A stretch of 64,000 bases of DNA, taken from assembly GCA_015488685.1 (NCBI GenBank), contig WFNH01000074.1:1-64000 (forward strand). Reading direction: 5' to 3'. Position 1 is the first letter of the stretch. Every line of letters starts with the position of its first letter. Positions 39,112 through 48,853 of the stretch are shown here, one piece after another. The stretch is from Marinosulfonomonas sp. (GTDB lineage: Bacteria > Pseudomonadota > Alphaproteobacteria > Rhodobacterales > Rhodobacteraceae). Position numbers and translations under genes: made by a program. The notes beneath the pieces were generated by a model. The model did not search any database. It was not told the DNA's origin and saw only the letters and a program-made list of their open reading frames with translations.

Positions 39112-39618
39112 TCAATCCTTTGTCTCGATGACCTGCTCCAGCCACTCTTCGACTTCCGCTGTGATATTCTCGCGGTCCGTATCGGATATGCCCAGAAACG
39201 GACGGGCGGGGATGGTGCCCCACGGGACCGGATGCCCCTTGCTGTCGGATCCGAACGCGCCTTTGCCAGCCCCGGACTGCATGACGGCTGCATAAATCTT
39301 GTTGGTTCCGATCTCGACAAAATCGGGACCATAATTGCGAAAGAAACTAGAGCGCAGCGGCATGCCATCCGCGTTCGGCCCGAACAGCGGACGGAAGTCC
39401 ACCGGCTGGCCGCGCCGTATATAGGCCTCGATTGTGGTTTGCGATTTCGGTGCCCAGGGGATGCCGTCTGGTGAAACACCCTGATCAAACCGCTGTTCAG
39501 TCTGGTATTCCAGCTGCTCGCCGATCGCATTCATCGGCTGCGACATGTCCGTCATGTGGCTGGCAAGGCGTTGCAGCGCGGCCGTGATCTCGTCATCCTT
39601 GATTTCAATAGTGATCAT
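39112..39618 (-). CDS. Virion morphogenesis protein (Mu gpG-like)
   Basis: MITIEIKDDEITAALQRLASHMTDMSQPMNAIGEQL. Confidence 0.88.
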   Translation of the reverse strand: MITIEIKDDEITAALQRLASHMTDMSQPMNAIGEQLEYQTEQRFDQGVSPDGIPWAPKSQTTIEAYIRRGQPVDFRPLFGPNADGMPLRSSFFRNYGPDFVEIGTNKIYAAVMQSGAGKGAFGSDSKGHPVPWGTIPARPFLGISDTDRENITAEVEEWLEQVIETKD

Positions 39619-39687
39619 GCCTATATTTCCTTTCAGGCACCATAGAAACACTGTCTCGTACACAGCACGGGTTCTGGCCGTTGAGTA

Positions 39688-40932
39688 CTAGGGTGCCTTT
39701 CCAACAAATATCCGCATCGACACCAGTGACAACATCCGGCGTTTCCGGCGGGCTTCGAATATTGCAACGTACCGTTCATTGCCGAATAGCCCCTCGATCA
39801 GAACCTGTGCCCCGTCAATTCTGAAGGATGCCGGGTTATTCAGCATCAAAGCCAGCCGGGCATAATCCGATGGAACAACCGCACGCTGGCCGCGTGGCCC
39901 CTCCACCTTCTGGTCACCGTGTTTGCTGAATATATGCCGGATGGCATATTCGGATATCGTATAGTCGTATCCTTCGGATTCGATCCCGAGTGACCGGAGT
40001 TTTTGGACATCACGGGATGCCAACCGCCCGAATGTCCGGTATGGCTGGATCACCGGCCCGTTGGTCACAGCCCCGCTTTGCTTTGCCAATACCCGTTCGA
40101 CATAGCGGCGGGTCTCGTCAGCCAGTGACGGTGAGGCGCGATAGGCTGTAACAAAATCATCCACTACACTTTCCGGCAGGCTGTCCATATAAGCCTTGGC
40201 CAGTTCGAATGGCCAATTGACTGTTTTACGGGTCATTGTGTTGATTACCGGAGCCACGCTGCGCCCCGGGGCGTAGTCCCACCCTTTGCCAATGCCTACC
40301 GGTGTGCCTGACTTGGGATCAATGTTGTTCCAGTTGTCGGGCAACGGTTTGTCCGGATCGCCCCCGACACGGCGTGCACCTGCCAATGTGTGCGCACCAC
40401 GCACCTTGCAGCCGCAGCCCCAGCCGTTGGGCGGGTAATGCGTTTGCCAGAATTCGTGATCGAACGGCAGCACCATTTTATCCCATGACAAGTGGTCCAG
40501 TCGCGGGTGGGCCGCACCGCTGTGCTGGTAGATCAGGTATTTGAATTTGCCATCCACCAGTTGCGCCCAGCGACCGGCAGCCATCGAGGTGGCCATGTTG
40601 GTGCGATAAATCACCTTGGTGCGCCATGCCTCGCCCTTGGCCGATCCTTCGCCGGTCCAGCCGTGCCAGCCGTGGCGGGCGACGATCTCGCGGAAATCCG
40701 CACGGAAAGCCTCGATGCCGGTGCCCTCGGCGATGGCCTTGTCCACGGCCGCACCCAGATCGGCCAGCAGGTCGGCTTTCATTGCCCCGGCAACCATGAA
40801 CCCGCGATCATGTGCGCTGTGCTGCAGGTCATCCCACGCCGAGGTGGGCACCAGATTGCCCAGCCGCAACCGGAATGCGGCAACCTGCTCTGTGAAGGGC
40901 TTACGGAATGTGGCGCGGATCGGTTCAGCCAC
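39688..40932 (-). CDS. MuF/SPP1 gp7-type head morphogenesis protein with extra C-terminal nuclease-toxin-like domain
   Basis: FDHEFWQTHYPPNGWGCGCKVRG MuF signature; GTG start at 40932 overlaps the portal stop; extra C-terminus after about residue 300. Confidence 0.88.
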   Translation of the reverse strand: MAEPIRATFRKPFTEQVAAFRLRLGNLVPTSAWDDLQHSAHDRGFMVAGAMKADLLADLGAAVDKAIAEGTGIEAFRADFREIVARHGWHGWTGEGSAKGEAWRTKVIYRTNMATSMAAGRWAQLVDGKFKYLIYQHSGAAHPRLDHLSWDKMVLPFDHEFWQTHYPPNGWGCGCKVRGAHTLAGARRVGGDPDKPLPDNWNNIDPKSGTPVGIGKGWDYAPGRSVAPVINTMTRKTVNWPFELAKAYMDSLPESVVDDFVTAYRASPSLADETRRYVERVLAKQSGAVTNGPVIQPYRTFGRLASRDVQKLRSLGIESEGYDYTISEYAIRHIFSKHGDQKVEGPRGQRAVVPSDYARLALMLNNPASFRIDGAQVLIEGLFGNERYVAIFEARRKRRMLSLVSMRIFVGKAP

Positions 40933-42568
40933 GGTCTTCCTCCACCAGCACCCGCCCGCCTGCCTCGGCGGCAGCAAGCGCCTCGGCCATGATTTTGGCC
41001 AGTGCAGAAGCGTCCAGATTGTCAAATCCGTTACGCAGCATTTCGGCAAACTCGTCCAGCGATCCGGCGGCATCCAGCATCGCCAAAACGGTTTCGATCA
41101 TGTCCCCGACTGCTGGCTGTGCCTCCCGGGTCAATCTGTCCGCCAGAATGTCCTCCGGCGCGTCCTCTGGAAATTGCCCGTCTGTCGGCGTTTGGGCCTG
41201 TAGCGCTCCAATGTATCCTGAAAAGCCGTTCCGGCCCTTTAAGTGGTGTTTAACGGCGCTCTGGGGCGCAATTTGATCCCCGTTGCCATCTGCATTTCCC
41301 GCGCTCGGCTTTAGATCTGGGGCCTGACCCAGAATTTCGTCGCCTTCTTTGGGTTCGGCAAGAGCAAAGCGATCCCGCACTTCGCTGGCACTGACCCGAA
41401 GTCCTATCGGCACCAGAGTGCCCAGAGCACTTGCCAGAGCGGTCAGGTCTTCGGCCTCGGGCCGAGCGATGACCAGACGCGGATAGCTGGACTGTGGCCC
41501 GTATTCCAGATCGATCCACGGACGGACCAGATCGCGGTTCAGGATGGCCGACAGGGCGCGGGCATCCGCGCGTTCCAGATCTTCCTGAACCTCGCGATGT
41601 TCCTTTCCTGACCCCAACCCGCCTGTCACCGAATCCGTTGTGCCGGTCTGGCCCAGCACCGCTTTTGAAATCTGCTGATCCAGCCAGTCGGACCGCTCTT
41701 TGTAAAGCTGGTGGGCCGATCCGACATTCTTTGACTCGATGAAATCAACGGTCATGCTTTCGGGCATGATGGCGGCGCAATCACCGGCAATATTGGCCAC
41801 CGCGTTGAACAGGGTGGCTTTGTCCTCTTCCGAGGCACCCGCCGCCCATTTGCCGATCCGCAACGGCTGGCCATAGGTTTGTGTGAATATCGCCCAGTCG
41901 CGCTGGGTGAATGCCTTGAACATCCAGCCCCATGTTGCCACCCGCGCCAGACCGGCGCGCAGAGCCAGCCCCGACTTGGCCTTGATGTTGGCATAGATGA
42001 ATTTGAAAGGGTCCAGTGGCACCTGCTGGCCGCTGTCGTTCAGCATTTGCGGTGTGGCCAGATCCACGCGATCAAACCGGAACCAGCGGGGATCGCGCCA
42101 TTCCAGCCGGTTGGGGCGCCATTGGCCTTCGGATGTGTCCCAGATGATTTCGGTGAAGGAATACCCCTTGCCGATGCAATCGAGGATATCGAACACCTCC
42201 TCGGTCAGCTCGTCACGCTTGAGCCATCCACGCACCATATCCGCCATTTCAACATCACGCCGGTCATCGCTTGCAGCCTCGACGGTGATATCGATTTGTC
42301 CGACCGAGCGTTTGCGGGTCGATAAAACCGCCAGATAATGCGGATCGCGCTCCTCAATGACCTCGGCCAGTTCCAGATACTGGACCGGATCGCCCTGATC
42401 GGCGGCACGCAGGATGTTGGCCAGCCGAACCGGGTTCAGCCCGTCTGCCGGATGACCGGACAGGGGCGAGCGCACCCCGCCAAGAGTGGGGGCCGAGATT
42501 TCCTCGGCCAGACTGGAGCGTTTGACGGGTTTGCCCCATCGGTCAAGCAGCTGTGGTTTGCGATCCAT
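40925..42568 (-). CDS. Portal protein (DUF935/Mu gp29-like)
   Basis: LEWRDPRWFRFD, QTYGQPLRIGKW motifs. Confidence 0.93.
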   Translation of the reverse strand: MDRKPQLLDRWGKPVKRSSLAEEISAPTLGGVRSPLSGHPADGLNPVRLANILRAADQGDPVQYLELAEVIEERDPHYLAVLSTRKRSVGQIDITVEAASDDRRDVEMADMVRGWLKRDELTEEVFDILDCIGKGYSFTEIIWDTSEGQWRPNRLEWRDPRWFRFDRVDLATPQMLNDSGQQVPLDPFKFIYANIKAKSGLALRAGLARVATWGWMFKAFTQRDWAIFTQTYGQPLRIGKWAAGASEEDKATLFNAVANIAGDCAAIMPESMTVDFIESKNVGSAHQLYKERSDWLDQQISKAVLGQTGTTDSVTGGLGSGKEHREVQEDLERADARALSAILNRDLVRPWIDLEYGPQSSYPRLVIARPEAEDLTALASALGTLVPIGLRVSASEVRDRFALAEPKEGDEILGQAPDLKPSAGNADGNGDQIAPQSAVKHHLKGRNGFSGYIGALQAQTPTDGQFPEDAPEDILADRLTREAQPAVGDMIETVLAMLDAAGSLDEFAEMLRNGFDNLDASALAKIMAEALAAAEAGGRVLVEEDRG

Positions 42569-44241
42569 TAGATATTTCCTCTCAATCCGGCCCCGAGCGG
42601 TGTTCTCCACCAATTCCGACGGCGGGAACCATTGTCGGACGGGGGCAGGTCGTGTAACTGGCCGTCGTCACCACCCCGCGCAGGTCCAGCCCCTTGATAG
42701 CCGTATTCCACATGCCGCTGTCGACTGGCAAAATGGGCCAGTGCCAGCGCGATCAGATAATCGCCGTGGCGTTTCTTTCCGGTTTGCCCCTCGCGGGTGG
42801 GCGGGACACGCGGTGTGCCGCGAATGACCTTGGCCACGCGGATATCGGACAGGTGGTCGTCATCCGGAGCGATGGCAATCTTGTCGTCCTCGAATGCGGC
42901 CTTCAGGGGCGGCATGTTGATGCGATACCATTCTTCGGTAAACTTGATGGCCCAGATCAGGCCCGCCCCATCCTCGCTTTCGCGCAACCCGAACCGCCGC
43001 CCCATTTCCTCGGCCACGATCCAGCCCATGCCGGTGGCATCGAACGCAGCACCGGTCAGGCGTGGTTTTACATGCTCAAGAACCATGCCGACGATTGCAA
43101 TCTGCTCTTTGCCCGGCACTCCGCGCATTTCAACCGACAGGGTTTCACGCCGTTTTAACCGCTGTTCAATACCGATTAAATCCAGCACTGAAAGGTCCGA
43201 CACCCGGGCAAAGTCGAAACCGGCTGCATAGCGCAGCGACATATCCATCCCGCCCAATGCCTCCTCCAGTTCCTCCATGAATGGCGCAATCAGGTTCTTT
43301 TGCTCCAGATCGGGGCGCTGCAAATAATCGGCAGGCAGTTCCAGCCGCAGGATCGGTGCGGATTTTTCGGTCATCCGCGCCTCGATCAAGGGTGCGGGTA
43401 TCCATGCGCCGGTGCCAAGGGACGGAATGCAGAACAGTTCTTCATCCGCGCCGTCACCGTAAAAATCGATAATGTCCTGTCGCCATTTCGCTTCGGCTTC
43501 GGGCGACCATTCGGCTCCGGTTACAAGTGCAATCCGCTGATACAAACCGTCACGCAGCGCATCGTCTAGATCGATGCGGATGTGTTCATAGGGCAGGCGT
43601 TCGGCCAGAATATCCTGTATCTGGGAATTGAAATAGTTTTCGGCCCCGTTGTGGGTCGAGCAGACAATCACCTGACCACCCCACATCAAAAACGCCATTG
43701 CCGCTTTTTGCAACTCGGCCAGATCGTCGACAAACGCGGCCTCGTCGATGATCACCACACCCTGTTTGCCGCGCAGGGATCGCGGGGCGGAACTGAGGGC
43801 CATGATTTCGAAACCGGATGCGAACCGGATGCGGAACGCCGCAATCGAGCGATCCCCGTTTTTGTCCGTATCCGGGAACAGGGTTTCCTCGGCATCATGT
43901 GCGGCAACCGAAAAGGCCCGCGCCCACATTGCACATGCGTCGACAAACTCGCGGGTCATTTCTTGGCTGAACGAAATATACATCACGTCCATCCCGCCCG
44001 CAGATTTGTCCCGTCCGGCGCGCAAAACGGCATAGGCCGCCAGCCCCCATGTCAGGCCGATCCGGCGGGATTTCTCGACAAACAATGCACGGGTCGAGGC
44101 CGAGTCCAGCAATGATACCACCCGCGCCTGATAGGGCAGCAGGATTTTGGGCAGGCCCACATCCTCGATCAGCTCGGGCATTGCCTCGGTGGCTTCGCGC
44201 CGCTGGCGCTCCCATTCTTCTTGTGAAATCGGGGCGGTCAT
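42568..44241 (-). CDS. Terminase large subunit (Mu gp28-like)
   Basis: VEKSRRIGLTWGLAAYAV (Walker A-like), VVIIDEAAFVDD (Walker B). Confidence 0.93.
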   Translation of the reverse strand: MTAPISQEEWERQRREATEAMPELIEDVGLPKILLPYQARVVSLLDSASTRALFVEKSRRIGLTWGLAAYAVLRAGRDKSAGGMDVMYISFSQEMTREFVDACAMWARAFSVAAHDAEETLFPDTDKNGDRSIAAFRIRFASGFEIMALSSAPRSLRGKQGVVIIDEAAFVDDLAELQKAAMAFLMWGGQVIVCSTHNGAENYFNSQIQDILAERLPYEHIRIDLDDALRDGLYQRIALVTGAEWSPEAEAKWRQDIIDFYGDGADEELFCIPSLGTGAWIPAPLIEARMTEKSAPILRLELPADYLQRPDLEQKNLIAPFMEELEEALGGMDMSLRYAAGFDFARVSDLSVLDLIGIEQRLKRRETLSVEMRGVPGKEQIAIVGMVLEHVKPRLTGAAFDATGMGWIVAEEMGRRFGLRESEDGAGLIWAIKFTEEWYRINMPPLKAAFEDDKIAIAPDDDHLSDIRVAKVIRGTPRVPPTREGQTGKKRHGDYLIALALAHFASRQRHVEYGYQGAGPARGGDDGQLHDLPPSDNGSRRRNWWRTPLGAGLRGNI

Positions 44242-44414
44242 TACGGACCACCGAAGCATTGAATGGTAGATCCTGTAATGCCGAAAATAACAAGCATCAC
44301 CCCGGCAATAATGAAGGACACGCCAAACATCTGGAAATCGGAACCATGCGGTGCTTTTGCAGTTAACAACCAACCCGCGATAAAAAGTAAAACTCCGGCA
44401 TATAACAAAATCAT
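44241..44414 (-). CDS. 57-aa two-TM membrane protein
   Basis: MILLYAGVLLFIAGWLLTAKAPHGSDFQMFGVSFIIAGVMLVIFGITGSTIQCFGGP; overlaps neighbours (ATGA, TAATGA). Below ORF-track length cutoff. Confidence 0.7.
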   Translation of the reverse strand: MILLYAGVLLFIAGWLLTAKAPHGSDFQMFGVSFIIAGVMLVIFGITGSTIQCFGGP

Positions 44415-44980
44415 ACTTCCACCCCCAGAATTTCAGCCTTGATGCCCTCGACAGTCGCCGCCGTCATGCCCGCTTTCTTGGCGATCTTTTCAACCATCGA
44501 GGCTGCGCGGTTGCGCTCCTCTTCCTGAATGCGTTCTTTCTCTTTGGCGATCAGCTGCTCGCGGATGCCGGAGCTGGCCATGATGTCCTTCATCATCCGG
44601 CCGATGAAGTGCAGTTCCTTGGGGTCGACCTCGCGGCCATCCTCCATCTGGCTTTTCATGAACTTGAACGCCAGTGTGGTCAGCATCTGGAACAGAACCC
44701 CGTGGCGGCTTGCCTCTTCCTCCAGCCCCTGATCATTGATCCAGTCCGCCGCCCATGCACCGGCTTCTTCCTGATATTTGACGAACTCCCGATATTCCGA
44801 GCCGAACCGCTGTGCGCCGGATTTGGAAATGCGTAGGGAATACCCGGCCTCCTCGAGGCGGGCATTCAGATCATCCGCGATCTGTTCATAGCCGGAAAAC
44901 CCGCCATCCTTCAGGGCCTGCTTGAACCAGTCCTTCATTTCGGCAGGCAACAGATCGGTTTTGCGAGGTGGCGGCATATT
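44411..44980 (-). CDS. Terminase small-subunit-like (DUF3486, Mu gp27-like)
   Basis: MPPPRKTDLLPAEMKDWFKQALKDGGFSGYEQIADDLNARL. Confidence 0.88.
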   Translation of the reverse strand, partial: NMPPPRKTDLLPAEMKDWFKQALKDGGFSGYEQIADDLNARLEEAGYSLRISKSGAQRFGSEYREFVKYQEEAGAWAADWINDQGLEEEASRHGVLFQMLTTLAFKFMKSQMEDGREVDPKELHFIGRMMKDIMASSGIREQLIAKEKERIQEEERNRAASMVEKIAKKAGMTAATVEGIKAEILGVEV

Positions 44981-45200
44981 ATCCTCCCTTTCCGGGCAGG
45001 GCCTTGCGGCGGGCGATTTCGTCAGACAGGCATTCAATGGCTTTTTCCAGATCCTCGACGGGCTTGCCCTTGAGATCGCAGCGCCAGATATATTTGACCG
45101 CGCTGCCCAAATTGAAATTCATATGGCGGGTGATTTCGCGGCATTCCACACCGGAGGGGTGCGAGGTGTAATGGGCCGGGCTATGAACGCGGTGATACAT
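44979..45200 (-). CDS. DUF3310-like protein
   Basis: FNLGSAVKYIWRCDLKGKPVEDLEKAIECL. Confidence 0.75.
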   Translation of the reverse strand: MYHRVHSPAHYTSHPSGVECREITRHMNFNLGSAVKYIWRCDLKGKPVEDLEKAIECLSDEIARRKALPGKGG

Positions 45201-45209
45201 CCTGCGCTC

Positions 45210-45509
45210 CTACTGTCCGGGTCGCGGACGCTGCACGCCTTCATGGCGCGCCTTGCCCTCGGCGATTTCAACACCGCGCTGGGTGGCCGTCACCACGATA
45301 AAATCACCCTTGCCGTCATAGCTGACAAAACCTTGCTCGCGCAGCCATTCCAGATCGGTGATCACCTGATCGCGGTTTGATGTGACCCCGAACTCGTTGC
45401 AGACCTCTTCAAGGATTGACACGTTGGATGTGTATTCCGGACTGTCAGCCAGAAACCGCAGAATTGTCAGGCGGCGGTGACGGGACAGGGTTTCGACATA
45501 ATCGCTCAT
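45210..45509 (-). CDS. Phage winged-helix protein (VpaChn25_0724-like)
   Basis: RHRRLTILRFLADSPEYTSNVSILEEVCNEFGVTSNRDQVITDLEWLREQGFV. Confidence 0.75.
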   Translation of the reverse strand: MSDYVETLSRHRRLTILRFLADSPEYTSNVSILEEVCNEFGVTSNRDQVITDLEWLREQGFVSYDGKGDFIVVTATQRGVEIAEGKARHEGVQRPRPGQ

Positions 45510-45853
45510 CGGTTCTTATTCCCCTCGATCAGGTGGTCCTCGTGGCGGCTGACAATGGTCTCCAGCCGCTCCATTATTTTGGCGTTGCCCTCCATCACCG
45601 CCTGCATTTCGCTCAACCGCCCGACCATGCGGGTCATTTCGATCTGCAGATTGTGCATATCGTCCTTGTCCGGCATGGCGGTCACTGTTTGCTCAAGGAC
45701 TGTCAGCCGTTTGTCGTGGCGATCCATTCGATCCGATCCAGCCTTGAATTTGTCATCTACGTTATGGTTGCGGGTGCGGAACCACGCAAAGACCATCACA
45801 ATCACCGACAGGATCAGGTTCATTGTAATGGTCGGGTTGAATTCGAAACTCAT
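45506..45853 (-). CDS. DUF2730-like membrane/coiled-coil protein (Mu gp25-like)
   Basis: N-terminal TM then coiled coil; Mu gene order. Confidence 0.8.
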   Translation of the reverse strand: MSFEFNPTITMNLILSVIVMVFAWFRTRNHNVDDKFKAGSDRMDRHDKRLTVLEQTVTAMPDKDDMHNLQIEMTRMVGRLSEMQAVMEGNAKIMERLETIVSRHEDHLIEGNKNR

Positions 45854-45877
45854 GCAATCATATCCAGTTTTATTGTG

Positions 45878-46474
45878 TCATTTTGCGGCGCGCCATGCCG
45901 CTTCCCAATCTGCCAGCGCGGGGTTGGCCTCGCTGGTCAGCGCGTCCAGTTCGGCAGACGCATCCGTGCCCGTGCTGGCCGTGCCCGGGGTGGCAGGGTG
46001 GTCGGGGCGCATCTCTTCAAGCTCGGATATGGTTTGAAGTACCGCAGGCACACCGGCGGCAACACTTGCCAGCCGCGCCTGCATCTCGTTCGCCTTGGTC
46101 TGGTAGCGCCCCCCGAAATAGAACGTCACAATCGCCAGAACCACATACCAGAACTCGGTCGGGATGATGGCCCAGCTGGTAAACACCTGTGCGGCGGCAA
46201 TCGGGTCAATCGATGTCCAGACCAGAATGCCGAAAACCCCCAGCACCAGCAGCGGTCGCGGCATCCGGTTCACGCCATCCATCATCCGGTCGAACGCGCC
46301 CCGCTGGCGTGTGCCCGAAAATTCTGCCGCCATCTGGTTTAGTGTGGCCGTGTCCAGATCGAACCCGCGCTTTGATTGTGCTTCGGCATTGGGCCGAAAT
46401 ACCTCGACGGTTTCCTTCATCACATTTTTTCCGCTACCGAACAGCACCCTAAAAACATCCGTGATCAGCCCCAT
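45878..46474 (-). CDS. 3-TM holin (GTA-type)
   Basis: RPLLVLGVFGILVWTSIDPIAAAQVFTSWAIIPTEFWYVVLAIVTFYFGGRYQ next to endolysin. Confidence 0.78.
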   Translation of the reverse strand: MGLITDVFRVLFGSGKNVMKETVEVFRPNAEAQSKRGFDLDTATLNQMAAEFSGTRQRGAFDRMMDGVNRMPRPLLVLGVFGILVWTSIDPIAAAQVFTSWAIIPTEFWYVVLAIVTFYFGGRYQTKANEMQARLASVAAGVPAVLQTISELEEMRPDHPATPGTASTGTDASAELDALTSEANPALADWEAAWRAAK

Positions 46475-47076
46475 TTTGAAACCCTCGCTTTGAACTGCGC
46501 GTCGGTCAGGTGGTAACGCGGGGAAATGAATTCCTCGGCCCGCTTGATCCAGCCGCCTTTCCCACCGGCACGGGTGCGGGCATATTTGCGCGAGGCCGGG
46601 CGGCTATCGGCCAGCCGGAAGTAATAATTGCGCCGCTCGATTCCGTAGGCATCGGCCAGATAGCCGGGCGCGTCGGCAAATGCTGCTTTTGCAGCCTTGA
46701 TGGTTTTGGGGCCGATTGCACCGTCGACAGATATGTTGTGACCCATTTTGCGCAACAGACGTTGCAGGATTTTGACGGCATTTCTGCCCGCATTGACATA
46801 CATGTCGAAAACAGTTGCCCGCAGCGGTTCCGGCAGCTGGTAGATGCGGGGCCTGCGATAATAATGTTTGATGAATATCTGTTCGGCGTCTGCCCGTGTC
46901 AGGGCGCGTACATCTGCCACCGTCACCCGCCCGTCACCGGTCTTGTCCAGCCCCAAACGGCGCATGGTGCCGATGGTTACGCCGTATTTGGTTGCCCCGC
47001 CCGGGTCGGATGGATCATTCACGAACCCGCCTTCGCGCGCGACGATTTCCTTGGCGATTTCCGATACGGTTTTCAT
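46465..47076 (-). CDS. Endolysin, GH108-type
   Basis: EIVAREGGFVNDPSDPGGATKYGVTIGTMR. Confidence 0.92.
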   Translation of the reverse strand: MKTVSEIAKEIVAREGGFVNDPSDPGGATKYGVTIGTMRRLGLDKTGDGRVTVADVRALTRADAEQIFIKHYYRRPRIYQLPEPLRATVFDMYVNAGRNAVKILQRLLRKMGHNISVDGAIGPKTIKAAKAAFADAPGYLADAYGIERRNYYFRLADSRPASRKYARTRAGGKGGWIKRAEEFISPRYHLTDAQFKARVSKWG

Positions 47077-47157
47077 TGGCTGCTCCAGCTGTGCTTGCTG
47101 AAAACAGAATGCTCTTTAACGAGGCGTTAAAAACACCCGCAAGGGTTTGTGGTGGCG

Positions 47158-47532
47158 TTAGAGCGGCAGCATACCCTGCCGCTGGTCCAATGCAGGCCCC
47201 ATGCCGGATTTTTTCAACCAACTGCGCACGGACACGTCGCTGGAGTGCAGTTTGCGGGCAATTTCGGCCGTAGGCAAGCCTTTTGATTTCAGCACTGCGG
47301 CAATCCACGGCTTTGCGGTAGGAATACGTTTAGGCAGGCGTTCGGATACCTTTGCCAGCTCAATAGCCTTTTCCGTGCCGACGAACTGCGCCAGCCGGTT
47401 GCGGCTTTTCGGGGTGGCGGTCAAATACAGCTCTGCCCCGCCGAACTCGAGTAGAAAATCGACTGTTCCGTCGGCCCCCAGAACATCAACATAAAGCGCG
47501 ATGTGGGCGGGTGGTTTGGGGGTGTCAGTCAT
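47158..47532 (-). CDS. Mor/C-like phage transcription activator (tentative)
   Basis: FLLEFGGAELYLTATPKSR N-terminal dimer-like segment and HTH LPTAEIARKLHSSDVSVRSWLKKSG; sits between GemA and lysis genes. Confidence 0.5.
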   Translation of the reverse strand: MTDTPKPPAHIALYVDVLGADGTVDFLLEFGGAELYLTATPKSRNRLAQFVGTEKAIELAKVSERLPKRIPTAKPWIAAVLKSKGLPTAEIARKLHSSDVSVRSWLKKSGMGPALDQRQGMLPL

Positions 47533-48136
47533 GTCCAGCCCCCTTTGCAAACTTATCGACCTCGTTGCCCCAGACATCGTTTCCGGCCCAAGGCTCGCGG
47601 GCAAACAATTCCACCTTGTAGGCGCGCGGCAACAACCGGTCGATCATTTGGCGCATCTGGACGGGCTTGCGTGAATGTCCCTCGCGGATGGCCTCGATCT
47701 TGTCGGACATGCGCAGTGGGATGCGCGGTGCATCAATCACGTTGCGTTCGGATTTCGATTTCACTTGCGGGCTGTTCAGCTTGCCAACCAGATACGGCTC
47801 GCTGGCCGAGCGCTGGATGTATCCGGTCCCGAATGACAGCTTCCAGTTCTTGGTGCGCTTGATCCATGCCCCACCAGTGACATAGGTAAATCCCCAAGCC
47901 TGCATGACCTGTAGCGCCTGATCCAGATGTGGCCATGTCGACCACATGAACAACAGGCAGTCCGGTCCGGCCAGATCGGCAACAGGCAGGGCCTTGATCT
48001 GCTCCAGTGGCATCGTGTCGTAATGGGCCTCTGGTGATTTCTCGTATCCTTTATCCGAGCGCATGGCATAGGCCCACGGCGGATCGGCAAGGATCGCGCC
48101 GTATTTCATCGGAGTGAGTGTATCGAAGGGCCAGTC
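47525..48136 (-). CDS. MT-A70-family adenine methyltransferase
   Basis: MKYGAILADPPWAYAMRSDKGYEKSPEAHYDTMPLEQIKALPV; DPPW motif. Listed ORF extends to 48160. Confidence 0.9.
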   Translation of the reverse strand, partial: DWPFDTLTPMKYGAILADPPWAYAMRSDKGYEKSPEAHYDTMPLEQIKALPVADLAGPDCLLFMWSTWPHLDQALQVMQAWGFTYVTGGAWIKRTKNWKLSFGTGYIQRSASEPYLVGKLNSPQVKSKSERNVIDAPRIPLRMSDKIEAIREGHSRKPVQMRQMIDRLLPRAYKVELFAREPWAGNDVWGNEVDKFAKGAGHD

Positions 48137-48380
48137 AGTCACGTCTAACCCTCCGTCCACGCCGGATATCCGGACGGCTGACGGTGGTGATTGTCACAAC
48201 CGATCTGTTTTCCATCCGGTATTGGTAGCCGTCCATCTTCACCGAACTGGCCTGACCCGAAGTCCGCGCTGCAATCTCGTGCCCGATCTGGCGGCGCAGG
48301 GTCTCGATGTCATAACCCAGCACCCGTTCCAGATAGCGGATCAGCGCATGGTCGGTGACATGGATGGCGGGCTTTTTCAT
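48135..48380 (-). CDS. Hypothetical phage protein
   Basis: MKKPAIHVTDHALIRYLERVLGYDIETLRRQIG... Confidence 0.65.
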   Translation of the reverse strand: MKKPAIHVTDHALIRYLERVLGYDIETLRRQIGHEIAARTSGQASSVKMDGYQYRMENRSVVTITTVSRPDIRRGRRVRRD

Positions 48381-48823
48381 TTGCGCAGCTCGATTCCGGC
48401 ACGGGTGCACCATGCTTTCAATGCGCGGACCACAGCATTGATCTTGTCTGCATCTCGCAGGGTGTCGATGTCGATCGGAACCGACCCCCATTTGGCCGCA
48501 AACTGCGTGCGCACGAATGTGTTCAGTCCGGCTCGGGTCGGCTGGTCGAGTTCTCCGGCAGACCCCAGTTTGCCCCACAGCACATGCACCAGCCGCAGAT
48601 CCGCGCGGCGGGCGGCGGGATAGCGTTTCCTGCCTGCCCGTTTGTCCGGCGCAAACCCGCGCGCTTTAAGGGCGTCAACGACCTGTTTCAGATCCTCCTC
48701 GTCCATCTCGGTCATCGAGGCCTTGCCACAGGCCACCAACTGCAACGCACGGCGGGTGTCACTGTCGATGCCCAATTCGCGGCAGCCGACATGGATCAGT
48801 TTTTGCAGGCGGCGGGTGGTCAT
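48377..48823 (-). CDS. GemA-like regulator (DUF1018, Mu gp16)
   Basis: LQKLIHVGCRELGIDSDTRRALQLVACGKASMTEMDEEDLKQVVDALKARGF. Confidence 0.9.
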   Translation of the reverse strand: MTTRRLQKLIHVGCRELGIDSDTRRALQLVACGKASMTEMDEEDLKQVVDALKARGFAPDKRAGRKRYPAARRADLRLVHVLWGKLGSAGELDQPTRAGLNTFVRTQFAAKWGSVPIDIDTLRDADKINAVVRALKAWCTRAGIELRK

Positions 48824-48853
48824 GCTGGCACCCGATGAACGATGATGAGGTGA

